This document shows positions 13,895 to 26,714 of a DNA stretch of 64,000 nucleotides, piece after piece. This stretch comes from Leptoclinus maculatus (lineage: Eukaryota; Chordata; Actinopteri; Perciformes; Stichaeidae): the NCBI GenBank assembly GCA_032191485.1, contig JAVDOI010000003.1:18244649-18308648 (forward strand). Direction: 5' to 3'. The notes under the pieces were generated by a model. That model searched no databases. It saw nothing but the letters and a program-made list of their open reading frames with translations, and had not been told where the DNA came from. Numbering within the stretch: the first letter of the stretch is position 1; each line of letters starts with the position of its first letter. Both the position numbers and the translations under genes were made by a program.

Positions 13895-16800
13895 AACATT
13901 TATCTTCGTGAGAGGATTTGTTTGGATCAGCTTCTCATTAGTAGTTCAACTGTCTTAATCTGCTTTTCATTATAAGGTTTTTTCTTATTTATGTTTTAGG
14001 AAAAGTTTAGAGCTGGATTTCTTGTGAGGTTTTATGATTTTGTGTCTTAGTTAGTTTTTTAATGACAGCTTTCTGTTAATTGTCTCCATATATATTTAAT
14101 GGTTAAAGTGGATTCAATAGATAATCCCTGAGGCATTAGTCATCATAGTATCGTCATACTCTTTCTCTTCTGCGTGATCTGTCCATCAGATTGAGCTGTA
14201 GTCATTACTAACCATCAGCTGGGCTCAACGGTTAATGATTAAAGTCCAGAGCACTCGATGAATTCATATTTCACAGTCAAACCACCTCCTCTACTGTTTA
14301 GATTTACGTCCTTTGTGATCAGTGTATTAGCATCACATTCTCGGATCCTGATTAAATGAACGGTGTGAAGAAATGGAGGGTGAAAGTGAGAAAAATGCTG
14401 ATGGATTAAAACAATCAAGCCTCCATGAAAAGACCAAAACCAACAACGCATTAGTGTGTCTCACCTCTTTCGAGGATGTCTGTGACTCTCAGCCCTAAGC
14501 CCATTCATTTCTAATGAAGATTTAAATCTTTAAAAATGGGTCACTGTGGTTTTTAGCAAACAAGAATGAATTTGTTGGGAGACTTTTGTGGCGCTCTATT
14601 GATTATTTACGGATGCAGGTAACGAATAAACTACAGTAATAATTATAACTTTATTCATAATAATATTGATAATTACTCAATTTATACAACACCTTTAAAA
14701 ACAGAGTTTACAAAGTGATTTGACAGAGAAAGCATTGCAAAAGCAGAATATAATATAATAAGGATGCAATAGTAAATAGATAAAACAATAAAAAAATGCA
14801 ATACAGTGAAAAAGAAAACACAATAATAGATCTTTAAGTCTGTGATAAATGCAAGTCAAACTGCTAATACAAAGCTTTACGAAACATGACTCTCGTCCAT
14901 TTTCAGCCTTCTCAGCAGCAGAAGCTAGCGAGTTGCACTGTGGCCTGACAGATGCTGGATTGCAGGCATAGTTGTCTCACGCCTGCTCAGCAACTAAGGC
15001 CTCAACAGTTGGACTCTGCTGTAAACAGACAGATACGCAGTCTGTGTCCGTATCTGACAGCCTTAATGTTAGAGGAGTCAGTCCGTTACCATCAGGTCTA
15101 TTATCTAGTATATATCTAGTATATTCCCAACCAGGGGGAGCTGGAAGTAGCCCAACTAATTTGAAAACATAAAAAATTCCATTTTTACTATAAAATATGA
15201 ATTTGCATTTTGAGTCGGCTGTAACCTGAACACAACCTGCTGCAGTCAGTTCATAAAGATATGTTTGCAAGCGAATAATAATGGATAACAATAATGTAGA
15301 GTTCAAATCGTTAGCCAACAGTAAAGAATAAACAGATAGATGTTGAATAAATGGTAAAATAATTCAAAAGAACTGATAGGTTTAAAGAGTTAGCTCCAAG
15401 TAATGGACTTGAAAGAGCAAAAAGTACTGGATGGATGGTTGAGTTAGCTAAAAGTAACGAATATACAGGTCAAATATTTAAGTCAAAGTAATGTATAAAG
15501 GTAGTTGGCTAAAGTAATGGATAAACACTTAAGATAGCTAAAAGATTATCCGGATAAATAACTAAGGTATTGTAAGAATGCATTATATTGTAACAACTGT
15601 GTGTACTGTTAAATAACATCCATTAAAAATGAAATCATTTGACACATGACAGATTGCGTTGAGATCATCTCACAGGGCTCCTGTGTGGTTACGTCCTAAC
15701 AATCGGTTGCAAACCAATGATATAGACGCCTGATGACCGTCTCTCCCAACTGTTCTACATTGTGACTTCTTACTTACTTCATACTCACCTGAAGTGCTTC
15801 CTCTCCTATTTATTGTTTTTGAATGGAGGACAAAGTGCTGTTTGCTCTGCGGCTCAAGCCCGGTAAAGCCTTTGACTCAACGATGAAGGCTATGGACCTT
15901 GAGGTGAGGAGTCATCCAACAACTAACCCGTCCACATTCGCTCTGGCTTTAGTGAGTGTTAATCTGGCCGCGAGGAAGCGTTCACATGCTGTGGAGTGGT
16001 GGATTCTGGGAATCAAGGGGTGCCTTTTTTTTATGGAGGTGACGAGAGGCGAGAAAGAAACAAAGGGAAGGGAAACAAAGATGACGGGAGGAATTTGAAT
16101 GCATCTCTCAAGCAGAGTGAATCCATTAGTATGTTTGTTCTCCTTTCACCTGGGTCACTGAACTCCGAAGAAAGGGAGTCCTGTGTTGAACTGTGTGTGT
16201 GTGTGTGTGTGTGTGTTGCTGAGAGAGAGAGAGGGTACTTGCAGATGTGTGCATACTTGCAGTGTTTGCCTTTGAAAGCATGAGTATGCATGCTTGCACA
16301 GAAGGTGACGTAAGCTTGTGCACACACGCATAGTAGCATTCTTCTATCACGCTGTTGTTTGACCAGCGGGTAAGAAGATGTTCAGCCTCCTCTCAGGGCC
16401 TCTGTGCCCTTCTTCTTAAAGCGCCGCTCCTTGTTCAGCAGTCAGTTATTTTGATTTTCACAGAAGATTATCCTTCCTGTGCTGCTGCTTGACCATCTTT
16501 CCTTCTCCCCAAATTCATATTTTCATCTTTCTCTCTCTCTCTCATCCACTTCTACAAGATTTTTTTCTAATTAGGAATGTGTTCCCTGTTGAAGCCTCCC
16601 ATTATATTAATCTTTTAAATTCTTCCCTATGGCAACAAGGATTAAATGTGTGTGTGTTTGTGTAGTCGTCTGGCTTGGTGGTCTAATAGGGCCTTTTGTG
16701 GCAGGTTATGGGATGTGTCTTGCCAGAACCTGTCGTTCTGGTCTATTGGGGGTGGGGTGGGGGGTTTCTTTCCTTAAATTAGATGTAACTCCTGAAGATT

Positions 16801-18156
16801 AGCTGATGTTTGATGTGTTAAAAACCACAGTAACCTCTTTTGTCTCTCTTTTTCAGATGCTGGAGTTGGAGCAGAGGGTGACCGAGGCTGACCAGCGGGC
16901 TGAGAGTGCTGAGAAACAGGTCGAGAGGCACTTCTCACCCTACAGCTTTTATACCTTGTGAACCAACTACAGTCCAACAGGGCAAGAAACACATCAGGGC
17001 ACATCGACAGTAACAGTTGTCAAGTTGCCATTGGCAAACATTTTGAGAAATTGGCAACCAATTCTTGTCCTTTAAAACGTGCACCCCAAACTAAATACAT
17101 ATTGCAAAAGCAGACGTCTGGTTTTGAAAGTTCGAGTTGAGCCCTGACAAGCCATCATATGATCACACATATGATGTTTTAAACAGCTAAACTGTTTGTC
17201 AAAAAGTCACTTAGTCCGTTGGATTTTGTGGCCTCTTAACCAATAAGAAGAACCTTTTGATGGGGCTTCACAAAAGGATCGGAAACCTCCGACAGTACAC
17301 ATCCCTCATTCTCTGTCTCTTATGCTGTGGTTTTTAATCTCCCATTTGCTGTCATTACTGGTCTACCAGGTGTTTTCTGTAGGTGGTAATTTAATGGTGC
17401 CCTTTCTTTAAAAACAAGAAATACCTGAGGGCTTAGACAGATTTTTCTTGTCAGAGATGGCAAAAAGTGTTTCCTTCTGGTGCCCATCAAAACCAAGCGG
17501 ACCATGCAAATTTAAGCTTTTCTTTTCTCACTCCTCTAATTATGCATTTTCAGATCCACGTCATGGAAGAAAAGCTGAAGTCTGCAAACATACAAACTAG
17601 CGAAACGGAGAGCTCGTTGTACAGGAGGTATCAAGACCTGACCAATTGGGTTCAAGAGAAAGATGCTGTGATAAAGAGATTAGAGGTGCAGCTGGAAAAA
17701 CAGGTATGGACACATCAGATAAAGACCAGAAATGTCCATTTATGTTCATAACATGTAGGTTGCAATAATCCCTGTTTTCTCTGACTACAGATCTTAGTCA
17801 GAGCCCAGGAGGCAAAAAACATTGAGGAGAAGGCAGCCAAGATTAAAGACTGGGTCACCTTTAAGCTTAAAGAGGTAAACTCACACGTGTAGAGATACAA
17901 CGCGGATTCTAGTAAGAGCCTCTGGGAAAACACCTCACTCTGCTGAGAGACATCACCTGTGGCAACAAGAGATGCTTGTGATTGAACGTGTATCATCTAC
18001 AGCCGTTTATACACAGACAGATCATTTAAAAATGCCTATTTATCAAATGTATCTCTGTAATTAAGACATAACACTCACAATATCAGCTTTAAGATCAGGT
18101 ACTCCAAAACTGCGTTATTTAATTGGTTTTACAGTTGTCGTCTAAGATATATATAC

Positions 18157-18198
<42 letters not shown>

Positions 18199-21100
18199 GT
18201 TTTTCTGCAGATGGAGCAAGAGAACCAGCAGCTGAAAATGGCCAACCTGAAGCAGACAGAACAGATAATGTTGCTGCAGGACAAACTGCAAGGTGAATAC
18301 CAACAGAAGCAATGACATTTAAAAAGAATTAAAGGCTGTAATGTCTGATTTGATGTCTTTTTTTAGGCTTATTATTTTATCCCCAAAACAAATCATTGCC
18401 ACAGTTCCTACTAAATAAACCAAAAAAATGGCTGAGTTACTGGTGGTGTCTTTCTGCTCCAGCTCTCTTAGAGAAACCTGCATCCTCTGGATCTCCAGCC
18501 ACCTCCCCTGTAATGGATACCCACCTGGTACCCGGCAGTCCGCTGTTTCCTCCCAGCTGCCCCAGCACTCCACCTGCCCAAGATGACAGCTGGAGACAGG
18601 CAGGTCCCAGAGGCGGCCCCTCTAATATCAAGACCTCGCAGACAGGTGAGCTTAATTTGTATTATCTTGCGATGGGAAGCAGGAAGCTTTTGAAGCATAG
18701 ACCGTGTTCTTTAATTCAAGTCTGGCTGATCACATAACTGGAACAGAACAATAATAATAATTTGTCTCCTCAGATGTGAAAAGGGCTCCTGAACAGTCCA
18801 GTAAGGGGATTTGTCTCGGAGACCTTGGAGCCCATGATGCTCTCTCTCAGGGTCGGAGCAGGGAGGGTCCCAGCAGCCCAGTTTCCATAAGTGGACCAGA
18901 GCTCCCAGTGGGCCCAGAGGGTCTGTCAGGGTGCTCTGACAGAGACAACTCCTCTGATGAGCTCAACAGCAAGTTCCGCTCCCAGTGCCTTCACTCGTCC
19001 TCTTCCTCCTCTTCTTCCTCCTCAGCCTACGAGATGGCCCACGGACCGAGCTCCTTGGAGTCGTCCCTCAGGATAACACCCAAAAGCCCGCACCTGTCGC
19101 GCTCCCCCTCCACTAACAACCCCTTCCCGAATCCTTCAGTTCACCAGTCGGGCACCAGCATGACGCTCCCCAAAGTACGGACTCCGCTCACCCCGAGAGA
19201 CAGCATCCAGCTGGTCAAGAAGCATTACAGCCAGCCGCAGCCCAGCCTGGACAGACTCCACCACCTCAACGTTAACATAGACATCATGACCCCGTCCTCC
19301 ACTTCCTCCACCCTCAAGAGCACAGGCACCGCCACCTCGCCCTTCTCGCAGGTCGTGGAAGAAACAGACATTGACGATGGGCTTCCTGACAGCATGGACG
19401 GCGTGGTGGAGGGGTCGGGCTCAGAGGAGCCATGCCGGAATGGAGTCTCCTTTGTGGGACTACCAGAAGAACTGGAGCAGCTAGATCCACCACCAACGCC
19501 CCCATTACACCGCTTCCCTTCATGGGTATGAGAGACCAGTATTATCTAGTCAACTCCTGCTCCCTCTCTTATCTTATGCTGTTAAAGTCCTACCTACAAG
19601 CACGAGCAATTCTATTGGATCCATCATCTTTTTGTTTCAATTACTTCCCAAGGCCCAGGACTCTTTAAAACCATTGGAGGAGTAGTTTGACATTTTGGGA
19701 AAATACGCTTATTTGTTTTCTTGCGGAGAATTAGATAAGGGATGATACCAATCTCATGTATGTATGGTAAACATGAAGCTACCACCAGCAGTTGGTTAGC
19801 GTAGCTTAGCACAAAGAATGGAAACGGAGGGAAACAGTTAGCTAAAATCATAATTGACATGCTATATCTGGTTTGTTTAATCTGCACACAAACTGAAGTG
19901 TAAAACCAACATTTAATGGTGGGCTGTTTGTGTGACTATTTTTTGGACCAGTTGCCAAGTCGGGCTAGCTGTTTCCCTGTTTTAAGTCTTTGTGCTAAGC
20001 TAAGCTAACCAGCTGCTAGCGGCGTAACTTCATCGAACTCTTGCAAATAAGTGCATTCCCGAAAATGTCAAACTATTCATTTAATAATGTGAACGGCAAA
20101 GATCTCAATGCCAACTTGTTGTACTGTTTAAAGGTGTTTACAATGAACGTTTGAGTGGAGTGAAGAGGAATATTCTTGACTTTGTTCTCTCTGCAGGAGA
20201 GTCGGATCTACGCTGTGGCAAAGTCAGGAATGAGAGTATCAGAGGCCGGTCCTGGAGCCAGGGGCCCCGCACGAGGTGAGCTAAACTAGCCATCCTCTCC
20301 TTCTTCACTAACATCCGCTTTTCTTCTACATCCATTTATATTCAGTGTGATGCAGAGAGGAAGACAGCGGCAGCGTCTAACCCTGTGTGTCTGTCTGCAT
20401 GAGCCTGGGTGGTGTGTAGAGGACGAGTCATTACTGTGAGGTGACATGTCATTCAGCTGATGCTAAAGCTGCTGTGGAGCTGTGAGGTTGGTTTGGATCT
20501 GTCATTGATGTCCCTTCCTCTGGCCCACGGGCTCCACACACCTGTACAGGTGTGAGCTCCTCTTCCCTGTTCTTTTTTTTGAAGAGCGTAACACCGGTGA
20601 GGTTTAGAGTGGTTGCTTTTTAATCAGCTGCGATGAAAGGACGTGGTCTGGGTGTAATTACTGCTTTGCTTTCTGCCCCGACATCATCCATTTTGTCCAG
20701 GATGCAGACAGCGAGGTTTGACAGCACTACGACTATTGAATTTCCTGACTTCCAGGGAGATGAAGCTGACTGCCAAAGTGGCTGTTGTAGATGAAGTCAT
20801 CGCTTACTCAGCGTATTCAGCTTTCTCTCGAGTTTGCGCCTTTAGGTGCATCTGTTGTTGGAGCCTTTAGATCTCTGGCAGAATGAATATCGTGGACCAG
20901 TTCTTGAGAAGCATATGGTCTTGGCTCTAATTGTTAATGAAAGATCATGTATCATTTATCATGTAATATGTGTATTTATATATATGAAGGCTGGTGTAGC
21001 AATGGGTGTGGCTAGCTTACGTTGCTAAATTAAAACAAGACAATGTCATCTATAAAAGAAGAAAGTCATTTTACAAATAAAAACTTAAATTCCTAAGCAA

Positions 21101-24100
21101 TAAAATGCACCATAATTAAAATCCATACGCTACAGACCATAATGACCTCATGGTGGCTAATGGTACTTGTAGATATTTCTGTGTAACTTTTATTACAGAG
21201 TGAGTTTACAGACTTTATCGCTCTTCAATCCATTTTTCTGTAATTGTCGTTTGTGGCAGCTGTTAAGTAAAAGTGACATAATGTAAATTATGTAAATGTT
21301 GCATTGGCCCTCTATATACATGCCCATAAGTAAATAAACATTAAGTCAAATACATTTTTCCCGTGTATGTCTGCAGGGTCCAACTTTCCCCAATACCCAG
21401 CGGCAGGTCCGTTCCCCCAGTTGATCTATAAGAATATCAATGTACCAGTCTATACCACACTGAAAGGGGTGAGTGAAAGTTTACTTCTTATTATTGTGCT
21501 TCACTTTTGATGCAGCTCGTCCGCTAAACATCAAACTAGTTATCATTTGAACTGCCATTAAATTAGGATGGTGTTTTATTTTTCACTACTCTTTCAAATG
21601 TGTTTTTTTTTAGAAAGCCACTCAGATCAGCAGTGTACCTCTTCCTGATGACGACTCTGGGTCGGAGGACGACAGCAGCTCTCTGGCCAGTTTACGGACC
21701 TCCACCCTGTTCCCGGACAAGAAGGGCAGCGTCCCGGGGAGCCCGCGTGCCGTCAAGAGAGGTGAAGATCACGCATTACAGTGCAGACAGGACAGTGAAA
21801 ACCATGTACATCTAAAATGTCATAATCTCAGGACAAACTTGCTGACAACACAAGTTTAAGATAGCCCATGGATTTTGGATCCTGTGCTAAAGGTAGGACC
21901 AGAGTATTGAGCATGCACTGTAATGTACTTATACTTTATGATAAATGTCAGGAGGAGCATCATTCTACCCCGACATCTACCAAATAATACAGAGAGAAAT
22001 ACAGCGTGTCTGCTCACCAGAATGGTATGCAGCTGTGAGAAGCTGCATTGCAAGTACGGAAAGTACCAAGAAACATTAGAAATCATTAACTGAAGTAGAA
22101 GTAGGTGATAAGGGAAAACACTCAGTGGCTACAGATATGCACCACTCAATGCAAAATACCTGCTTGAATACATTGAACACAGCGTACTGATGAGATCAAG
22201 AGATCTAATAGTGATGTCAGAGTCTGGGTTTCCCATTTATTAAGAGCCTTCTGCCTTGAACCTCCTGTTGCTCCTGTTTTTTCCCAGGTGTGTCCATGTC
22301 CTCCATCAGCTCAGAGAGCGATTATGCCATTCCTCCTGACGCCTACTCCCTGGACAGCGACTACTCCGAACCGGAACATAAAGTCCAGCGAACCTCCTCC
22401 TATTCCTGCGAGAGCACCGGGCCTGTGAGTGGAGTCCTGCTTTTTATAGTCTCAGACAAAATGTGATAAGGAATTAGTCAAATCCTGTATGAGCAGGCAG
22501 TTGTGTTTAAATGACTCCTGTGCTGTTTTGTGTCTGCAGGAGATGCTGGAGAAGTCGGGGTACCTGCTGAAGATGGGCAGTCAGGTGAAAGCCTGGAAAC
22601 GCCGCTGGTTCATCCTGAGGAATGGAGAGATCCTCTACTACAAATCTCCTGTGAGTGAGAGCCTGCCCGCCTGCTTCCTTCTAAGGTTTTGCTGTCTGCA
22701 ACAGAAAACATTGCACGAATATTTCAAAAGTTTGCGTGCAAAAGACGGCTGCAGTCGAGAGCACGAGCTCCCATCGTAACACCTCATCAGGGTTGTCAGT
22801 CTAGATTATAAAAAGATGTACGTTACTGCAGTAAAACTTTGTGATGGCATTCGTGATTGTAGTTTCTGACAGAAATTAAGATTCTTGTGTGTTTTTTTTT
22901 CCCAGAGTGACGTGATCAGGAAACCTCAGGGTCAGATTGAGCTGAACTCGTCCTGCCGTATAGTTCGTGGAGAGGGAGCGCAGACATTTCAAGTGAGTGG
23001 TAAACACGTCTGATATTCTTAGCAAAGGATTCAAACAGTGCTTCACTTTGTGTAAGAAGGAGAGTGTTACTTGCTCTCCTTCCTTCAACAGGCTATGTAA
23101 GGAATTGAAATGGTAGCATTTTTTTTTTTAATTCGAAACCTGGACTTGAAAGAAAATTAGCAAACAGTTGTTAGAGGGCAGATGCAGCTACACACACTCT
23201 CTCTTATTATAGCACTGCATCACCATAGTGTTACTGCTGCATACCAGAGAAGCAGCTTAAAATGACGTCAGGTATAGCATTGGTCTGGAATGCTTTCCTG
23301 GCTCTCCGGCAGCTGATTCTGATCTCCTCTGACACGATGATGCTATCTCAGTCGGGCTCGGCTTAGCATTTTTCCCATATTTCTTCCCCTTTTTTTTTGT
23401 CTAATCAGCTGATTACAGAGAAGAAGACCTTCTATCTGACCGCCGACTCACCCAACATCCTGGAGGAGTGGATCAGGGTCCTGCAGAACATACTCAAAGT
23501 CCAGGCCAGCAGCCCGGTTACTGTGGAGACCAGCGCCAAGCCCACCGTGAGGGGTTGGCTTACAAAGGTCAGGAGACAGAAGTAGAAGAAGAAGAAGTGG
23601 TAGATCAGCTCAATAACCTGAAAACTTATTTTTGTTTACTCGACTACATCAGTACCTCTAATGTCAATTAGTTCACTTAGCATTAAGACTTAAACAGCTG
23701 GCAAAGTATTAGTATGGTATTAATCTTCTCATATATCTCTCAGTAAGAAAGTATTTCTGTATAGTATTAAATATTCATGAAGTTTTGCAAATACAACAAA
23801 CAAAACCTCCATAGTTATTACTTTACAGGAGTATAATGCTCAATGCTTTAATATTTTATTAGGCCTCCAACTTACGATTTTTCTTCTGTTAATTGATAAA
23901 TTTCAGTTTTTTAGAAAACTAAAAAAGATCTTTGAGAAGCTGGAACAAATAGATGACTTAAACAATTAATAGATAATCAATATTGTTTTTTTCTACCGTT
24001 TTACTAATTGATTCATTTTTTCAGCTCAAGTTTTTATGACATCTGGAGTCACACAAACAGTCCTTTAGAAATAATTCAACTTTTTAGTGTTTACTGAAAC

Positions 24101-26683
24101 AATGCACCTCATTTTGTAGATTTTTAACGTGCATGTGAAGTAGCCTTACACCCCTACCCCGCTTCCCTTGCATAGATGCAAGAGGTATAGATAAGCCAGG
24201 CTTCCCCCCCCCCCCCCCCCCCCCGAAGAGGATGCCAGAAATAACAGATTTTCAGGCTAAACGTCCTCTTTCAGACAGATATAGACTGTATATACTACAG
24301 GTGGGGAGGGTTTGACGGAGCACTTGAAGCAGATTCTTGAAAACCTCCTTCACGTTGGGACACGGCAGTGAGGCCGAGCTGCTGGAATGCTTGAGAGCTC
24401 CTTCCCTTCAAACCCTCCTCTAATTCTCTACCTTTCCTCAGCCAAAGGCCCGTCGTCTGTTGCTGGAGTTAAGACACTTAAACGTCTGACAGGTGTGTGT
24501 GATGGGTGTCTGACTGATGACGGACAGCCCGTGTCCTCTCACCAAACGCCAAATCCCTTCCTGAGCGTCGTCTTTGATCTGCAAGTTATGACGTGATCTC
24601 AGTCCAGACGGGGGCCGTTAACCCCGGTGACCCCTATTTAAGGGATGCACAGCTGGCTTTGTGTCGACGGCATCCTTCAGTGAAATCATTGCTTCATTCA
24701 CATTTCTGAAAGTCTCTGAAAGAAGTCTGTCGCAGAAAGTAATGTGTAATTATCAGCAGCAGAATGTCAGCGCGGACGGACTGTTAACATTTGACAGAAG
24801 TTAGTTGTCTCTTTACTGTGAAAAAAATAAATAGTTAAATAATGATTTGCAAACTTTTCTGCACACTCTTGGGACATCTGCTGGTCAGCTGTAGAAATTC
24901 CCTGACTGACATCTGTCAAGCTTTTAAAAAACAAAGAATACAAAGTATAGTCTTGTGTTTACTACAGTTTTAAAAAAACAACAACCAGATAGTCTTGGAA
25001 TTTGTCCTGATACTTTTCTGATACTTTCTACGCCGTTGTCTTCTTGTTTCAGGTCAAACATGGGCACTCTAAGCTGGTGTGGTGTTCCCTGGTTGGAAAG
25101 GTCTTCTACTACTATCGTAATCAGGAAGACAAGGTTAACAACACTCCCTTCTCCTAACATGCCCTCGCCTGCTTTTAATGTTGTCTTTTGCCTGATTATT
25201 ACCACCTCACAAACACGGGCTCCTTCCTACAGAATGATATGGGTGCTTCCAGAAAAAGACAGTGTAATTATGTCAAATTAGTTGTTGTTTTGTCACTGAA
25301 CACACTTAAACTAGTTGTCACCATCTTTTGTTTGGCTCCTCGTTTGCTGATTTACTTCTTTTCTCTCAGTTGCCTCTGGGTCAGCTGCAGATGCGGGAGG
25401 CCTCGGTAAAGGAAGTGGATCGCTCCTGTGATTCAGATGAGGACTACGAGGCCGGCAGTCGGGGTTTCCTCTCCTCCCACTGCACCCTGGTGGTCCAACC
25501 ACGAGACCAGAGTCCTACTTACATGCTCATCGGCACCAAGCAGGAGAAGGTAATGTGACATATTCATGCGATTGATGAATGTTTTCATGTTTTGTCCCTG
25601 GATTTGGGATTCATTCATTTGTGTTTGCACATGTTTCTACACAGGATACATGGCTGTATCACCTGACTGTGGCAGCGGGCAGCTGTGCATATTTCAAAGT
25701 GGGCACAGAGTACGAGCAGCTCATTGGTAAACTCCTTGATGCAGAGGGAGACCCAGGTGAGGAAATCCCTGTTCTACAGCAAAGAGTTAGTTAGTAACTG
25801 CATTATTATTAGTGTTAAAACCAAGAGGTTGGAAATATAATTGACTCCAAATGTGCTAAACTGCCTTTTGTGTTGAGCATTACAAAGAAGTGATTTTTCA
25901 ATTTAATATGATACTTTGCGCTCTTATGTCATTTAGAAGTAACTAGTTACATATCAAAGTTACTTGTTTTTGTCCAAAATATTGCAGCGCTGTCGACAGG
26001 ATTTTAGAAATACTAATACAGAAAATTCCCATAATGCAACCCCCACGTCCTCTCTTCTTTTATCATTTGGTTGATTCCTATTTTATTTATTCAGTTAACT
26101 ACTTTTTTGTAAATTTTAATGAACATCTAAATTATATTTGCTCAAATGTTTTCTCATTTGAATCCGAAAAAAATCTCTTAACTTTTATACTGTATTTCAT
26201 TCAGACAAAGTTCTATTTAACACTGATGCGTTGAGCTGTTTTAAATATTTTTGTTGAATGAGAAGTAAAAGGACAGCGATTCTTTAATTAAAAGTTATTT
26301 TGTGTTGACCTAAAAGTCCCACAAATTTACACAAAAAATAGCTTCTGACACGTCCTCAGTGTCCTCAGTGTCCTCAGTTGGCTGGTGACCACAAAAATGT
26401 CATATTTCATATTTCTTGTCACAAAGTACATGAACAATGCTCATTCTTTGTTGACAACACTGGAAGGCTGAAGGCTTGCTAAGTCTCTCTATAAGTGGAT
26501 ACGAATGTACCCGGTAGCATGCTACATGTTATTTTGATCCACTGTGTCTGACGGCCTTAATCCACTCTGCAGACTGTGTTTACGACTGGAGCGCAGTGTG
26601 TGAATAACTGTCAGCTGTTGAGTCATTACAGCTTTGAAACTCTATCTTGTGTGTGTGTGCGTGCATGTGTTTGCGTGGATTTC

Positions 26684-26714
<31 letters not shown>

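Larger units (their letters stand above)
10374..16856 (+). other. plekhh1: plekhh1 first coding intron (6.5 kb)
   Basis: It contains a perfect 18-base hairpin (10936-10977), a retroelement-tail-like piece near 12345-12400, TG/CA microsatellites at 12030-12052, 13046-13094, 13851-13891 and 16192-16216, a repeat piece at 14640-14780 and a degenerate tandem array at about 15385-15570. A 150-codon frame at 12479-12931 is not recognised. Confidence 0.7.

Noticed and set aside
22651..22779. Read-through extension of plekhh1 exon 12
   Set aside because: It ends in an unrelated tail in the middle of PH1. Splicing at the good gtgagt donor joins perfectly to exon 13.
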